Below, in pieces: positions 1 through 9,269 of a stretch of DNA of 64,000 nt. Numbering within the stretch: position 1 is the first letter of the stretch; each line of letters starts with the position of its first letter. The DNA is from Chitinophagales bacterium. GTDB lineage: Bacteria > Bacteroidota > Bacteroidia > Chitinophagales > UBA10324. Location: assembly GCA_025056305.1 (NCBI GenBank), contig JANWWJ010000038.1, positions 1-64,000 on the forward strand. Direction: 5' to 3'. The translations under genes and the position numbers were made by a program. A model generated the notes under the pieces. That model was not told the DNA's origin and made no database searches. It saw nothing but the letters and a program-made list of their open reading frames with translations.

Positions 1-944
1 CGCCGGCCGCACTGGCGGCCGGCGCCGCCGCCGGTGCCCTTCAAGGGGCCATCGTCGCCTACTTGAAAGTACCGGCTTTCATCGTCACCTTGGGGGGCTT
101 GCTCGTCTTTCGGGGTTGGATCAGCACAATTATGGGCGGAGAAACTGTTCCGGTGCCCGAACAGTTTCAATACTGGGGCGGAGGGTTTCTTTCATCACTT
201 CAAGGTTGGACTTTAACAGCCGTGCTGATCATCGTGGGCTCGTGGATGCTTTACCGTACCTTAAGTCTGAATTTTACACGTATATGGCTGTGGCTGGGCC
301 TTTCAACATACGTTGTGATCATCGGGTTCTTCATGATCATATTTCACCTCAGTGGTCGGGTCGCTGAGCGGCCACCCATTACCACTCCGATCCGTTTGCC
401 AGAACAATCAGCGCTGTACCACAGTGAGTGGTATCAGCAGGCAATGAAACGACAGGCGCAGACCGTGCCGCGCGGGCAGTCGGTGCCGGTGCCCGTTGCC
501 ATCATGCTCTTAGCCGCCTTAGCAATGACTTTTCTTACCAGCCATACCGTCTTCGGCCGACGCATTTATGCAATAGGTGGCAATGCGGAAGCTGCTTATC
601 TGTCGGGCGTAAATCTGAAACGGAACATTCTCTTGGTATTCGCTTTGTGTGGTTTACTCAGTGCGATTGCAGGCCTTGTTTATACGGCGCGATTAGGAAG
701 TGCAACACCTGATGCGGCACGCGGTTACGAGCTTTATGCAATAGCCGCGTGCGTGATTGGGGGCACTTCGCTGCGCGGGGGGCGCGGGGTGGTGGTAGGT
801 GCCCTGCTTGGCGCTTTGATCATGGCCGCGCTTGATGCCGGCATGAGCATCATGAATATCGACCCGTTTTATCAAGATATCATAAAAGGAGTAGTGCTGG
901 TAGGTGCGGTGTACCTCGATATGGCCGGCCGTCGTCAGACTTAG
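1..944 (+). CDS. xylH: Xylose-type sugar ABC transporter permease, C-terminal part
   Basis: The gene runs in from the left edge; the frame is open from base 3, so the start is outside the window. It is an inner-membrane permease of the BPD_transp_2 family that moves a sugar (xylose in characterised XylH) with an ATPase and a periplasmic binding protein, neither of which is visible here. The evidence is the glycine/alanine-rich helices, the segment GALQGAIVAYLKVPAFIVTL, the EAA-like stretch GGNAEAAYLSGVN and an ending (GMSIMNIDPFYQDIIKGVVL) that closely follows XylH. The insert of about 40 residues between helices near PITTPIRLPEQSALYHSEW is also usual in XylH. The substrate is inferred from family resemblance only. 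The stop abuts the stop of the convergent response-regulator gene. Confidence 0.85.
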   Translation, partial: PAALAAGAAAGALQGAIVAYLKVPAFIVTLGGLLVFRGWISTIMGGETVPVPEQFQYWGGGFLSSLQGWTLTAVLIIVGSWMLYRTLSLNFTRIWLWLGLSTYVVIIGFFMIIFHLSGRVAERPPITTPIRLPEQSALYHSEWYQQAMKRQAQTVPRGQSVPVPVAIMLLAALAMTFLTSHTVFGRRIYAIGGNAEAAYLSGVNLKRNILLVFALCGLLSAIAGLVYTARLGSATPDAARGYELYAIAACVIGGTSLRGGRGVVVGALLGALIMAALDAGMSIMNIDPFYQDIIKGVVLVGAVYLDMAGRRQT

Positions 945-1625
945 CTATTTTTCCTTAAGCACGTAACCAATGCCGTGGTGGTTTTCTATTTCTACACTCT
1001 TGTCTGCCGCCAAATACTTCCGCAGTTTGCTCAGATAAACATCCATACTTCGGCTCAACAGCGGTTCGTCGCGGCCCCAAACCCGCCGCAACAATTCACT
1101 GCGCCGCACAAGGCTGTTTTTATTTCTGCACAGTAATTCCATAATGCCGGCTTCCTTGCCGGTGAGCCGAATGGTCTGACCGTTCACTTCAAGCTCACAC
1201 GTGTTGGGATTGTAGCTGCTGCGTCCAAAGGCGATCAGGCCGTGCGCGTCGTTGTTCTGCATGCGCCGCAGGATGACACGAATTCGCAGAACCAGTTCCT
1301 CAACATCGAAAGGCTTGGTGATGTAATCATCGGCACCGGTAAGAAAACCTTTAATGCGATCATGCTTGTCGGAGCGAGCGGTCAAAAAAATCACCGGCAC
1401 CTGCGTGTTGGCCTGGCGAATCTGTTGCACCAATGAAAAGCCATCGAGCTTGGGCAGCATGACATCGACGATGCATAGGTCAAAATTTTTTTCATGAAAT
1501 GTTTTTAATGCTGATTCTCCATCGGCACATAACGTCACTTCAAAAGCTGACAGCAGCAGATAATCCCGGATCAGCCGTGCCAACGTTTCATCATCTTCCA
1601 CCAAAAGGATCTGTGGCTTATTCAT
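945..1625 (-). CDS. OmpR-family response regulator
   Basis: A 226-residue two-domain regulator. The receiver domain covers about residues 1-120, with acidic pocket E10-D11-D12, phospho-acceptor D54 in IVDVMLP and the conserved Lys in DDYITKPF. The C-terminal winged helix (about 130-225) carries LTGKEAGIMELL and the recognition-helix region MDVYLSKLRKYL, then GIGYVL. It binds DNA in response to its partner kinase. The ATG overlaps the stop of the upstream kinase gene by 4 bases (ATGA), so the pair is co-translated. The domain order matches RprY of Bacteroides, but the stimulus is unknown. The stop directly touches that of the xylH-type gene on the other strand. Confidence 0.93.
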   Translation of the reverse strand: MNKPQILLVEDDETLARLIRDYLLLSAFEVTLCADGESALKTFHEKNFDLCIVDVMLPKLDGFSLVQQIRQANTQVPVIFLTARSDKHDRIKGFLTGADDYITKPFDVEELVLRIRVILRRMQNNDAHGLIAFGRSSYNPNTCELEVNGQTIRLTGKEAGIMELLCRNKNSLVRRSELLRRVWGRDEPLLSRSMDVYLSKLRKYLAADKSVEIENHHGIGYVLKEK

Positions 1626-2884
1626 TGCACGGGTAATTTTATAGTAAAGCGGGAACCCCGACCTTCCTGACTGTCTAAAGAAATAGACCCCCGATGCGCC
1701 TTAATTACTTTGTGCGCGTAGTAAAGGCCTAGTCCAAAACCTTTGACATCGTGCACATCGCCAGTGTGCACCCGGTAAAACCGCTCGAAAATGTGCCGCT
1801 TGTGCTGCGGGGGTATGCCAATGCCATTGTCTTCCACTTCGGCAACAAGGTTGTGGCCATTGAGCGATGTTTGCACTGTTATAATTGGAGTTTTCCTGTT
1901 GTATTTAACAGCATTTTCCAACAGATTGTAAAAAACATGGGTCAAATGCAAGGCATCGCCTGAAAGGGTGGCCGGCGATGCATCAAGTTTTAGATGAACA
2001 ACACCATTTTTTTCTTCCAACAATGGCCGCACGGCAGCTACGGCCTCGTTGATACACTGATGTAAGTCAACCTTTTCCATTTTCAGCGGTAGTCGCCGCT
2101 CATGCCACAAGGCAGCTTCCAGAATCTGTTCGATCAGCCCACTTAAACGAAGAGCCTGTTGATGAATCAGGGCGACGTAATCGGCGTCACCCGTGGGTGA
2201 TGATGGGCCGCAGGTTTTGCGCAAAAGCTGTGTGGCAACCAAAATACTTGTTACAGGAGTTTTTAATTCATGGGTCATGTTGTTGATAAAATCGCGCTGA
2301 ACTTCCGAAAGCCTCTTCTGTCGCAAAATGGCTATCATGGAAAAAGAAAAGAAGCCCACCACGAACAAAAGAACAGAGCTGGAAAACAGCCACACATCCA
2401 TCGTGCCGAATAAGTATTCTTTTTTCTTGGGAAAGTGAACCGTGAAATAATACAGGTCGTTTTTCCATTGCGGCAAGGTTCGGGGCATCGCCGGCGGGGG
2501 GTCAGTCAGGGAAACATAGTTGCCGTACACCAGCTTTTGGTGATTACAATCATACACGCCGTATTCAAAATCCTGAAGAATACTACGGTTTCGGAATTCG
2601 CTGATCAGCAGTTTTTCCAATAACCGGGTGTCTATTTCTCCATTGATGTTTACAACAAAGTAATTGCTGCTGAGCTGACTTACCAATGAGGTGTTGGGGA
2701 TTTGCTGTTGATTGACGGCCAACAAGTGCTCCCCTACGGTTTGCAGCGCAGTGAAAATGGCTTGATCCAACTGTTTTTCCTTGACATCAAAAGCATGGCG
2801 GAACCAACGTACTTGCAAGACAACAATGCCGCCGATGGAAAGCAGCGCCAGAAAGGTGATGATGCGTAGCGTGCGGTTACTCAC
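1622..2884 (-). CDS. Membrane sensor histidine kinase
   Basis: About 420 residues. TM1 lies near residues 6-25, followed by a periplasmic sensor of about 135 residues, TM2 near 163-187 and a HisKA domain with phospho-acceptor H205 in NNMTHELKTP. The ATPase domain then shows N (YNLLENAVKY), G1 (VEDNGIGIP) and G2 (GFGLGLYY) boxes. It should phosphorylate the regulator encoded next, with which it overlaps by 4 bases. I prefer the GTG at 2884 (VSNRTLRIITF) to an upstream GTG at 2908, because a near-perfect -7 box lies at 2890-2897 and would cut off the longer start. The sensor domain shows no motif I recognise. Confidence 0.9.
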   Translation of the reverse strand: MSNRTLRIITFLALLSIGGIVVLQVRWFRHAFDVKEKQLDQAIFTALQTVGEHLLAVNQQQIPNTSLVSQLSSNYFVVNINGEIDTRLLEKLLISEFRNRSILQDFEYGVYDCNHQKLVYGNYVSLTDPPPAMPRTLPQWKNDLYYFTVHFPKKKEYLFGTMDVWLFSSSVLLFVVGFFSFSMIAILRQKRLSEVQRDFINNMTHELKTPVTSILVATQLLRKTCGPSSPTGDADYVALIHQQALRLSGLIEQILEAALWHERRLPLKMEKVDLHQCINEAVAAVRPLLEEKNGVVHLKLDASPATLSGDALHLTHVFYNLLENAVKYNRKTPIITVQTSLNGHNLVAEVEDNGIGIPPQHKRHIFERFYRVHTGDVHDVKGFGLGLYYAHKVIKAHRGSISLDSQEGRGSRFTIKLPVQ

Positions 2885-2889
2885 CGCTG

Positions 2890-2922
2890 CAAAGTTCCTG
2901 CAGTTCACCCAAAAGCATCAAT
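2890..2922 (-). promoter_or_regulatory. Candidate promoter of the histidine kinase operon
   Basis: On the minus strand: ATTG (2919-2922), a 21-nt spacer, then GAACTTTG (2890-2897), one mismatch from the Bacteroidota -7 box TAnnTTTG. Only 5 nt separate the box from the GTG at 2884, which would give a leaderless mRNA. The match is imperfect, so confidence is moderate. Confidence 0.35.
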
Positions 2923-2970
2923 GCCGTACCTCAGAAAGGGCAGGGCATGATGGGGGGAATTTCCTATGGC

Positions 2971-5900
2971 TTAACGTCGGATCAGCTTATGGGTGCTGGA
3001 ATGCTGTGTGCCGATGACATGGAGCAGGTAGGTGCCGGCATGTTGGAATAATTCCTCAGGTAAATAAAGTTGCGTCTGCCCGCCATCCACTGGACGCTTG
3101 CTGGTGTATAATAGCCTACCGGCTATGTCATAAAGCTGTATCTCCACAATTCCTGTAGCAGCACCAACCAAGGTAAGGGAGGGTGCAACGTAAAAAGGAT
3201 TCGGATATATGTACACCTCAAAGCCCGATGAATTGGCAAGGGTGTTAACAAACCGCACCGGTGAAAATTCAAAACTCTGATCTCTGTCCACCATACGCAA
3301 TCGGTAATAAACCCTTGGTACAGGCAATAACAATGCTTCCTCGTCGATATATGCATAACTCAGCGGCAAGACCGAATATCCTGCTGACTTTACGGTTGCG
3401 ATTGGAGCAAAGGTCAGACCATCCAGGCTTCGCTCGACGGCAAAAAAGTCGCTGTTCAACTCAGACGAGGTTTGCCAGCTTAGCAAAGCATGTTCGGAGT
3501 GCGGGGATACGCTAAAGGCACTTAATTCAACCGGTAGCGGGTAAGGTGAGAAGCCTATAGCCCAGTCAGAAAAGGAGGTGCAGCCAAAGCCACTGCGTTC
3601 CGCATGAACGGTACCTCCTATTTCCCATTGTGTTAAATTACTGTGGGTGCCACAATCTGTCCAAGGTGTATTGCAGGGATCGTAGCAATGATTTGCATTA
3701 CGTTTAATCACTGCATACTGCTGCGGGTTGGGCTGGCCGTTGGTATAGCCCCGCATGTTTAGGTAGGGATTGTAGCTCACCGCTGGATTAGTAACGATGT
3801 TAAACATACCATCGTAAGGGATTGCCGTCCACCAACCGGTGTTCAGCCGGTCCGTTATTGGCGACCCATTCACAACCACAGCATATGGCTCATTGGTATT
3901 CGAAGACGTGTTATCCACCGTGAAGTTTACGCGTAGGTTGTGGACGTTGCTATTGCTTTGAAAGTTGAATTCGATGAGCTGATAGCCTGCGGCAGATGCA
4001 GTTGAAGAAAATCCTACGGGAAAACTATAATGTCCCGTGCTGATGCGACGTCGGAAATAGCCATTAATCCACGAGTCAGCACTGCTGTTGGAGGCATCAA
4101 AGGTGATGCTACCGGGGACATTGTTTATCAAATACACCTCATTATTTGAGGTGTTTACCAGTCCTCGGATCAGATAGAGGTGGTTATTTACATGAATGTT
4201 GCAGCCCATGAGGCTTACGCCTTGTGCATTATTGATTTCAAGATTGTAGAAAAGTTCATGATTGCCCGTTCCGGTGACGGTAATGGTTTGGACTTGCGGT
4301 GTGGCATTGATGTCGCTGTTAAAGATCACACGACTGGTATGGGGGGTGAAACTTCCGGTGTTGTGGTTACGATACCAATCACCACCAATGATGAGGTTGC
4401 CCGAGGTAAAGGGTGGGAAAGTAGGTTGCAGGCTTCCGTTGATGATGGTCAGATCGTTGCGGACTGCATGATCTACGTTATCCATCAAGCGTACGTCGGT
4501 GTTAGCTGCATTTATTTCCACATCCCACGGAACGCCGGGCTGTGTAGCCAATGTGCCGGTTTCCCAAACTTGCTGCGTAGCGACAATTTCATATACAGTG
4601 CCGGTACTGAAAATAAGTTTAGAGCCGTTGGCGTAATAAGCTGCATTGCCAACCACGGCGCCGCCACCATTAATGCGCAAAATGTGTTGGATGGTGCCCA
4701 GGTTCCCCACGCCAAAATCTATTTCGCCACTGGTGACGCGTACTTCTGTATTAGCACCGAAAACGATACGCCCATTTCCACCTCCATCCACGATCAGAAC
4801 AGTCTTGTTATTGAGGGTGCTTCGTACATCTACTATTCCTCCGGCCACTGAAGAACTAATGGTCCTGGTGCCGTTTTTAACATTCAAATTCATGAACTTC
4901 ATCGCCGTACCCGGATAAGCCAAAGGCCCTTCCAGGTAGAGGATGCGGCCCTGAAGATCAATATCTCCATTGGTGATTTCCAGATAATCCCATCCATAAC
5001 CACAGGCTGCGGTCACCTGAATTTTCATGTCTGTGTTCGCACCTAACAACAGTTTTCGGCCCGGCTTGTCAATACGCACATAGCTAAATGTTTCTGTTCC
5101 ACCTCCGCTGACAGAAACCGTTTGATCGGCGGCGGCATTAGTAAAGAACACCGCACGACAGTTGTGAATGAAAACGCCGGAGGCCGCACTACGCGTCCAG
5201 TTTCCACCTATATACAAATCGCCTAACATGTTAAAGGTGCCGGAAGCGATGTGCAGATTTCCGGCCATCCCCCGCGCCGCAAGGGGCATGTTAACAGTCG
5301 TAGTGTTCTGTATGGTTACGTTATTGGGCGTTCCGTATCCTGCCGTTGTCGTATTGCCTGTCCATTCCTGAGACACTCCATAAGTCCCCCCCGTATTGTA
5401 AACCAGCGTAGATGAGGATCCATAGGTAACCGGATTGTTTACATAGCTGTTGGTGTTTAATTGCAGTTGCTTGTTGATGACAGGAGTGGTATTGATAAGC
5501 GCACCCACATTAAGCGTGAGGCGATTGAACGTAGTGGTGGAAGTTCCCGCAATGGTTACGGTGTAGGGAGGGCTACCCTGAAAGATAACCTCTTCGTTGT
5601 TGGTGCCGGCATTAAACGTTCCGTTATTAGTCCACGCTACATTGGTGCAGGTAGCATATATGTTCAAAATGCGGTTGTTGCTGATGGTAAGCGACGCTCC
5701 GGGATGAATGGTAAGCGAACGGCAATCGGCATTTGCTGTAGAAATGACCGGCATGAAAGGCGCCCCTGCTGCTATCACGACATTCGTTGAGGCCACCGGT
5801 ACCAGCCCGAAACTCCAATTCATTCCGTTGTGCCAATCGGAACTTACCCCACCCACCCACGTAGTGGTGGTGTTTACTTGGTCAGCACCTATATCAGGGG

Positions 5901-8187
5901 GGGATAAACGCGTTTCGCCGTCATAATCGATGGTTATGCTCGAAATTGCCGTGCCCGTGCTGATGAGGGCACAATTCAGGGGCGAAATGTGCAGGTCATT
6001 GCTCAGGTTGGTGAAGGTAGGTTGAATGTTTTTACTGTTGATGTCTTTGCCTGTACCTCCCTGCCACAGCGCAAGGGTGCTGTAATTGGTAGTACTTACT
6101 GATCCCAGAACAGTATTTGAAGAACTGATCCATAAGTTGTTATAATCCATAATCGATATATAACCCAGCTGCGTGGTGTTGGCTACATGTACGGCACGGT
6201 TTCTCGTGTTGTCAGCAGTAGTTCGATCATTATAAAAAATGTTATTCTGCACGTTATAGCTGGGGCTACCGTTTTGCACGTTTAAGGCGTAAGTATTGCT
6301 GGCCGATCCGGTAGCCGATCCGGTAACTACCAATGAGTTGAAATACAAATTGGGAATTCCGCCAAGAATTTCAATACCGCTAATGGTTGGATTATTGCTG
6401 AGACCACTACCCAACGTTATCATATTGTTAGAAATAGTTATCGTTCCTTGTTGAATACGTATGCCACTCAGCACTCCATTAGGCGAAGTGGCATTTACCG
6501 ACAGGCTATGGATAAGATTGCGGCTCACAGAATGACCACTTCCTGGCTGGTTGAGCAGAATTCCGTACACATGGCAATTGCCGGAACTGGAGTTCCGTAA
6601 ATTGAATATGCGGTTTTGGGTAATGTTATGCGCTACCGTGCCGGTGTTGTGTGCGTAAATGCCAATAGCAGATGCGGAAAGGTTTGTGCCTGTGTTTGCA
6701 CTGGTGTGATTGAAATTTTGAATGGTATTGGAGGAAACGGTAGCTGTACCGGCGCCCAGAAAAATACCGATCAGGTTGCCCCCGTTTTGATCAGAGGTGA
6801 TGTTGTTGGCATTGTCGTGGCCTATCTTATTGTTGGTAATGGTCATACTGCCTGTGGAGCCTGTCCGAATTCCGGCAAAAATCATGGTCTGATTTGTGCC
6901 TGACGCATGCTGCCTGATGTCGATGGCCCCAATGGTGTTGTTGCTGATGGTGCTGTTGCCCCCGCCAAATGTGACAATGCCTGCTACCGTGGGCACTGAA
7001 GCTGCTGTGATTTGCTTGCAGTGAACGGTGATGGCACCTGTTCCAGAGCTGGCACCGATGATATTGTTGGTGATGTTATACGAACCATTGCCAACGATGA
7101 TGCCGCAGAAAGCGAAGTCGTTCAGCCCACTGAATGAAGTAGGTGCTCGGGCTGAGTGCATGACTATTCCGGATATCGTATTTCCGGAAATGGTCGTCGT
7201 TGCGCCCGCAGTGCCTTGCTCTACGGCTATAGCTTCGAAAGTGGTGGCAAACGTGCCGCTGTTATCAACGGTTGTGGTTCCTGTACCTGAAGAATTTCCG
7301 TAGCCGATGATGTTGTTGCTTATGGTAAAGCCACCGGAGTTGACATCGGCACCGGTAACGAGCCGTATGGCGCGGTAAGCGCCCTGGCCTCCAACGGTAA
7401 ATGTACGAGTGGCTGATTGATAGATGCGATTATTCGTTATAGTCCATCCGGAATTATAACTGGAAATGTAAATGCCATTGGTGTTATTGCTGGAGCCCTG
7501 AGCCAAATGTCCGAAATCATGAATGAAATTATTATCGATTACTATGTTGTCGTTAGAGCGGCCGCTCGTACCAAAGGCCCGAATACAGATGTAAGGCAGG
7601 TTGCTGCCTGAGGGGCCAATGTCGCAATACGAAATCGTGTTGTTGTCATTTCCAGTAGAAACGTTTGAAGTGCTGAACAGGATAACTCCCCCATCGGTAC
7701 TGACACCTATGGTTCCTGTAGAGGAGCCTCGTATGGTGCATCGCGTTACCATATTGTTCGTGGCGTCATTTATAAATCGCAAAGTCACGGCCGATGCACT
7801 TGTATTTGGGCTTTCTAAAGTCAATGAGCTACCTCCGCTATTCAAACCGTCAATGGTAACGTTATCAGCACCGTTTAGATCTATTAGGGGGCTAATGGTT
7901 GCTGTGCCGGTAATGGTAGCTGCTACCCCATTAGCCGGCCGAATGAGCAAAGAAGTCCAAGCTCCCCCATTGAGTACGGCCGAAGCTGTTTCTGTAAAGC
8001 TGGAGTTTATGGTAACGGTGATGTTGGCTCCTGTTTGAGTGCCTGCGTTTATGGCATTAAAGGCGGCACTTAAAGTGGAATAGCCTCCGTTGCCGGAATT
8101 AGCACCGCTCACGGTAACATTTTGTGCCGGTAATAAGCCTGGAAGAGCGATGAGGAGTAGGGTAGTAAGGAACTGTTGTCGCCGCAT
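2971..8187 (-). CDS. Giant secreted beta-helix surface protein with T9SS sorting domain
   Basis: A 1738-residue protein with a Sec signal peptide (about residues 1-21, ending LPAQ). Residues of about 90-700 are full of short Asn/Ile/Gly repeats such as ITISNN and ITNNRI, typical of right-handed parallel beta-helices (NosD/pectate-lyase-like fold). A middle region starting near WVGGVSSDWHNGMNW resembles G8-type modules. Next come an fn3-like segment (LSAFSVSPHSEHALLSWQT) and a C-terminal T9SS type A domain (YIYPNPFYVAPSLTLVG ... GTYLLHVIG, last 85 residues or so). It should be exported and attached to the cell surface. No catalytic residues were recognised; adhesion or polysaccharide binding are guesses. 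It has its own promoter and is divergent from the alpha-glucan gene set. Confidence 0.88.
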   Translation of the reverse strand: MRRQQFLTTLLLIALPGLLPAQNVTVSGANSGNGGYSTLSAAFNAINAGTQTGANITVTINSSFTETASAVLNGGAWTSLLIRPANGVAATITGTATISPLIDLNGADNVTIDGLNSGGSSLTLESPNTSASAVTLRFINDATNNMVTRCTIRGSSTGTIGVSTDGGVILFSTSNVSTGNDNNTISYCDIGPSGSNLPYICIRAFGTSGRSNDNIVIDNNFIHDFGHLAQGSSNNTNGIYISSYNSGWTITNNRIYQSATRTFTVGGQGAYRAIRLVTGADVNSGGFTISNNIIGYGNSSGTGTTTVDNSGTFATTFEAIAVEQGTAGATTTISGNTISGIVMHSARAPTSFSGLNDFAFCGIIVGNGSYNITNNIIGASSGTGAITVHCKQITAASVPTVAGIVTFGGGNSTISNNTIGAIDIRQHASGTNQTMIFAGIRTGSTGSMTITNNKIGHDNANNITSDQNGGNLIGIFLGAGTATVSSNTIQNFNHTSANTGTNLSASAIGIYAHNTGTVAHNITQNRIFNLRNSSSGNCHVYGILLNQPGSGHSVSRNLIHSLSVNATSPNGVLSGIRIQQGTITISNNMITLGSGLSNNPTISGIEILGGIPNLYFNSLVVTGSATGSASNTYALNVQNGSPSYNVQNNIFYNDRTTADNTRNRAVHVANTTQLGYISIMDYNNLWISSSNTVLGSVSTTNYSTLALWQGGTGKDINSKNIQPTFTNLSNDLHISPLNCALISTGTAISSITIDYDGETRLSPPDIGADQVNTTTTWVGGVSSDWHNGMNWSFGLVPVASTNVVIAAGAPFMPVISTANADCRSLTIHPGASLTISNNRILNIYATCTNVAWTNNGTFNAGTNNEEVIFQGSPPYTVTIAGTSTTTFNRLTLNVGALINTTPVINKQLQLNTNSYVNNPVTYGSSSTLVYNTGGTYGVSQEWTGNTTTAGYGTPNNVTIQNTTTVNMPLAARGMAGNLHIASGTFNMLGDLYIGGNWTRSAASGVFIHNCRAVFFTNAAADQTVSVSGGGTETFSYVRIDKPGRKLLLGANTDMKIQVTAACGYGWDYLEITNGDIDLQGRILYLEGPLAYPGTAMKFMNLNVKNGTRTISSSVAGGIVDVRSTLNNKTVLIVDGGGNGRIVFGANTEVRVTSGEIDFGVGNLGTIQHILRINGGGAVVGNAAYYANGSKLIFSTGTVYEIVATQQVWETGTLATQPGVPWDVEINAANTDVRLMDNVDHAVRNDLTIINGSLQPTFPPFTSGNLIIGGDWYRNHNTGSFTPHTSRVIFNSDINATPQVQTITVTGTGNHELFYNLEINNAQGVSLMGCNIHVNNHLYLIRGLVNTSNNEVYLINNVPGSITFDASNSSADSWINGYFRRRISTGHYSFPVGFSSTASAAGYQLIEFNFQSNSNVHNLRVNFTVDNTSSNTNEPYAVVVNGSPITDRLNTGWWTAIPYDGMFNIVTNPAVSYNPYLNMRGYTNGQPNPQQYAVIKRNANHCYDPCNTPWTDCGTHSNLTQWEIGGTVHAERSGFGCTSFSDWAIGFSPYPLPVELSAFSVSPHSEHALLSWQTSSELNSDFFAVERSLDGLTFAPIATVKSAGYSVLPLSYAYIDEEALLLPVPRVYYRLRMVDRDQSFEFSPVRFVNTLANSSGFEVYIYPNPFYVAPSLTLVGAATGIVEIQLYDIAGRLLYTSKRPVDGGQTQLYLPEELFQHAGTYLLHVIGTQHSSTHKLIRR

Positions 8188-8202
8188 TTAAAATGATTAG
8201 TG

Positions 8203-8210
8203 CAAAGGTA
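8203..8210 (-). promoter_or_regulatory. -7 promoter box TACCTTTG for the beta-helix protein gene
   Basis: A perfect TAnnTTTG match on the minus strand, 15 nt before the ATG at 8187. No good TTTG -33 element stands 19-21 nt upstream. The implied 5' leader is about 10 nt. Confidence 0.55.
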
Positions 8211-8339
8211 AAAAACCCCTATTAGCCCTGTGGTTACATTTTTGTAAATATCTACTTCGAGAAAACCAAACTAACTGTCGTTCATTCATAAAACCAGATA
8301 AAATCAACATGTCCGATTTATAAAAAAATCAGTAGGTAC

Positions 8340-8370
8340 TTTATCAAACTTTGATAATTTCGTATATTCG
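8340..8370 (+). promoter_or_regulatory. Candidate promoter of the alpha-glucan module gene
   Basis: TTTA (8340-8343), a 19-nt spacer, then TATATTCG (8363-8370), a one-base variant of TAnnTTTG. The start codon follows at 8396. The spacer holds most of a perfect palindrome annotated separately, so the promoter looks regulated. The 208-bp gap 8188-8395 otherwise holds only the divergent -7 box of the beta-helix gene. Confidence 0.45.
8341..8357. promoter_or_regulatory. 17-bp perfect palindrome, possible operator
   Basis: TTATCAAACTTTGATAA: two perfect 8-base arms around one central C, lying between the proposed -33 and -7 elements of the promoter for the gene at 8396. A repressor bound there would block polymerase. 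The binding protein is unknown and is not encoded next to it. The role is inferred from symmetry and position only. Confidence 0.4.
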
Positions 8371-8395
8371 TCACAACCTTAAAAAACGTTGACCC

Positions 8396-9157
8396 ATGAA
8401 AAAACCATTACTTGTGTTGTGTGCTGTACTGCTTACGAGTTGGTCCATAGCCCAAAATCTTACCATACGTTATGATGCCACCAAAGGCGTAAGCAGCTTA
8501 CAAGGAGAAACGAAAGTGTACATGCATTCAGGAGGAAGCGATGACGCCGGACCGTTGGACAATACGGCTTGGGAGTACGTTGTGGGCAATTGGGGCGCCG
8601 ATGATGGGGTGGGCTTAATGACCAACGTGGGTACCGACCTGTGGGAATTGAACATGCCTGATGCAGTGGCTTACTACAGCCAGGCCTCAAATGGTCCGGT
8701 ACTGGGAAATAAAATATATCGGTTAGGAATGGTTTTTCGTGATGCCGCAGGCAATAAAAGTGGTAAAGACAACAACAATGATGACATTTTCGCTGACCTA
8801 AGTGGGCCCACAGCAATGGTGTACAACAAAGATGGTACGCCATTCGACGGAGTGGTCATTACTATTAATAGTGGGATAGGCGATGTGAAGAACGCAACGT
8901 TCGAAAGTACGGTTTATCCGAACCCGCTGTCGAGCGCAGGCATGGTAGCATATACCCTCAATCAGCCGGCTGAACAGATCATCATACGCCTCTATGATGC
9001 CACTGGTCGGGTGATGGATGAATACGTTCAGGGGGCCCGGGGTTTAGGCACCTATTTGGTTCACTTTGATGCCACCCATCTGGCAGAAGGCGTTTACGCC
9101 TATCAAATAGCCGTAGATGGCCAGGTAAAGGGCGGCACGTTTGTTGTGGTCCGCTAA
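8396..9157 (+). CDS. T9SS-secreted protein made of the shared alpha-glucan-associated module alone
   Basis: 253 residues: a signal peptide (1-19, ending SIAQ), one module of about 115 residues (about 22-135) and a T9SS type A sorting domain (about 165-253, VYPNPLSSAG ... GVYAYQIAVDG). The module (YDATKG, VYMHSGG, WEYVVGNWG, YRLGMVFRDAAGNKSGKD, DDIFADL) recurs at the N-termini of the GH13 and GH31 enzymes encoded next. This points to a carbohydrate-binding or surface-docking role, with this copy acting as a free-standing surface binder; that is inference, and I do not recognise a named family. It has its own promoter and is followed by a strong terminator, so it can be expressed separately from the enzymes. 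Confidence 0.82.
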   Translation: MKKPLLVLCAVLLTSWSIAQNLTIRYDATKGVSSLQGETKVYMHSGGSDDAGPLDNTAWEYVVGNWGADDGVGLMTNVGTDLWELNMPDAVAYYSQASNGPVLGNKIYRLGMVFRDAAGNKSGKDNNNDDIFADLSGPTAMVYNKDGTPFDGVVITINSGIGDVKNATFESTVYPNPLSSAGMVAYTLNQPAEQIIIRLYDATGRVMDEYVQGARGLGTYLVHFDATHLAEGVYAYQIAVDGQVKGGTFVVVR

Positions 9158-9180
9158 TTCATTCTTACAAGTTTGGATAC

Positions 9181-9211
9181 AACTGCCCCGCCTTGGCGGG
9201 GCAGTTTTTTT
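9181..9211 (+). terminator. Rho-independent terminator
   Basis: A perfect 10-bp GC-rich stem, CTGCCCCGCC (9183-9192) with GGCGGGGCAG (9195-9204), then seven T residues (9205-9211). A preceding AA can extend the stem. It ends transcription 24 nt after the stop of the module-only gene. It is the only textbook intrinsic terminator I found in the window. Confidence 0.9.
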
Positions 9212-9230
9212 AAGGCTGCACTTCATCGGC

Positions 9231-9238
9231 TATCTTCG
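9231..9238 (+). promoter_or_regulatory. Candidate -7 box TATCTTCG for the amylase/glucosidase pair
   Basis: One base from TAnnTTTG, located after the terminator and 31 nt before the ATG at 9270, with TTTT 19 nt upstream. The same TAnnTTCG variant precedes the genes at 8396, 30200 and 43401. Confidence 0.4.
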
Positions 9239-9269
9239 CTGAGAACCCAAAAATTTTTCGCGCCTAAAC

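Noticed and set aside
4180-4851. 223-residue open frame on the plus strand inside the beta-helix gene, with several other long antisense frames there.
   Set aside because: They mirror the repetitive coding strand, have no domain or signal, and lie wholly in a convincing long gene.
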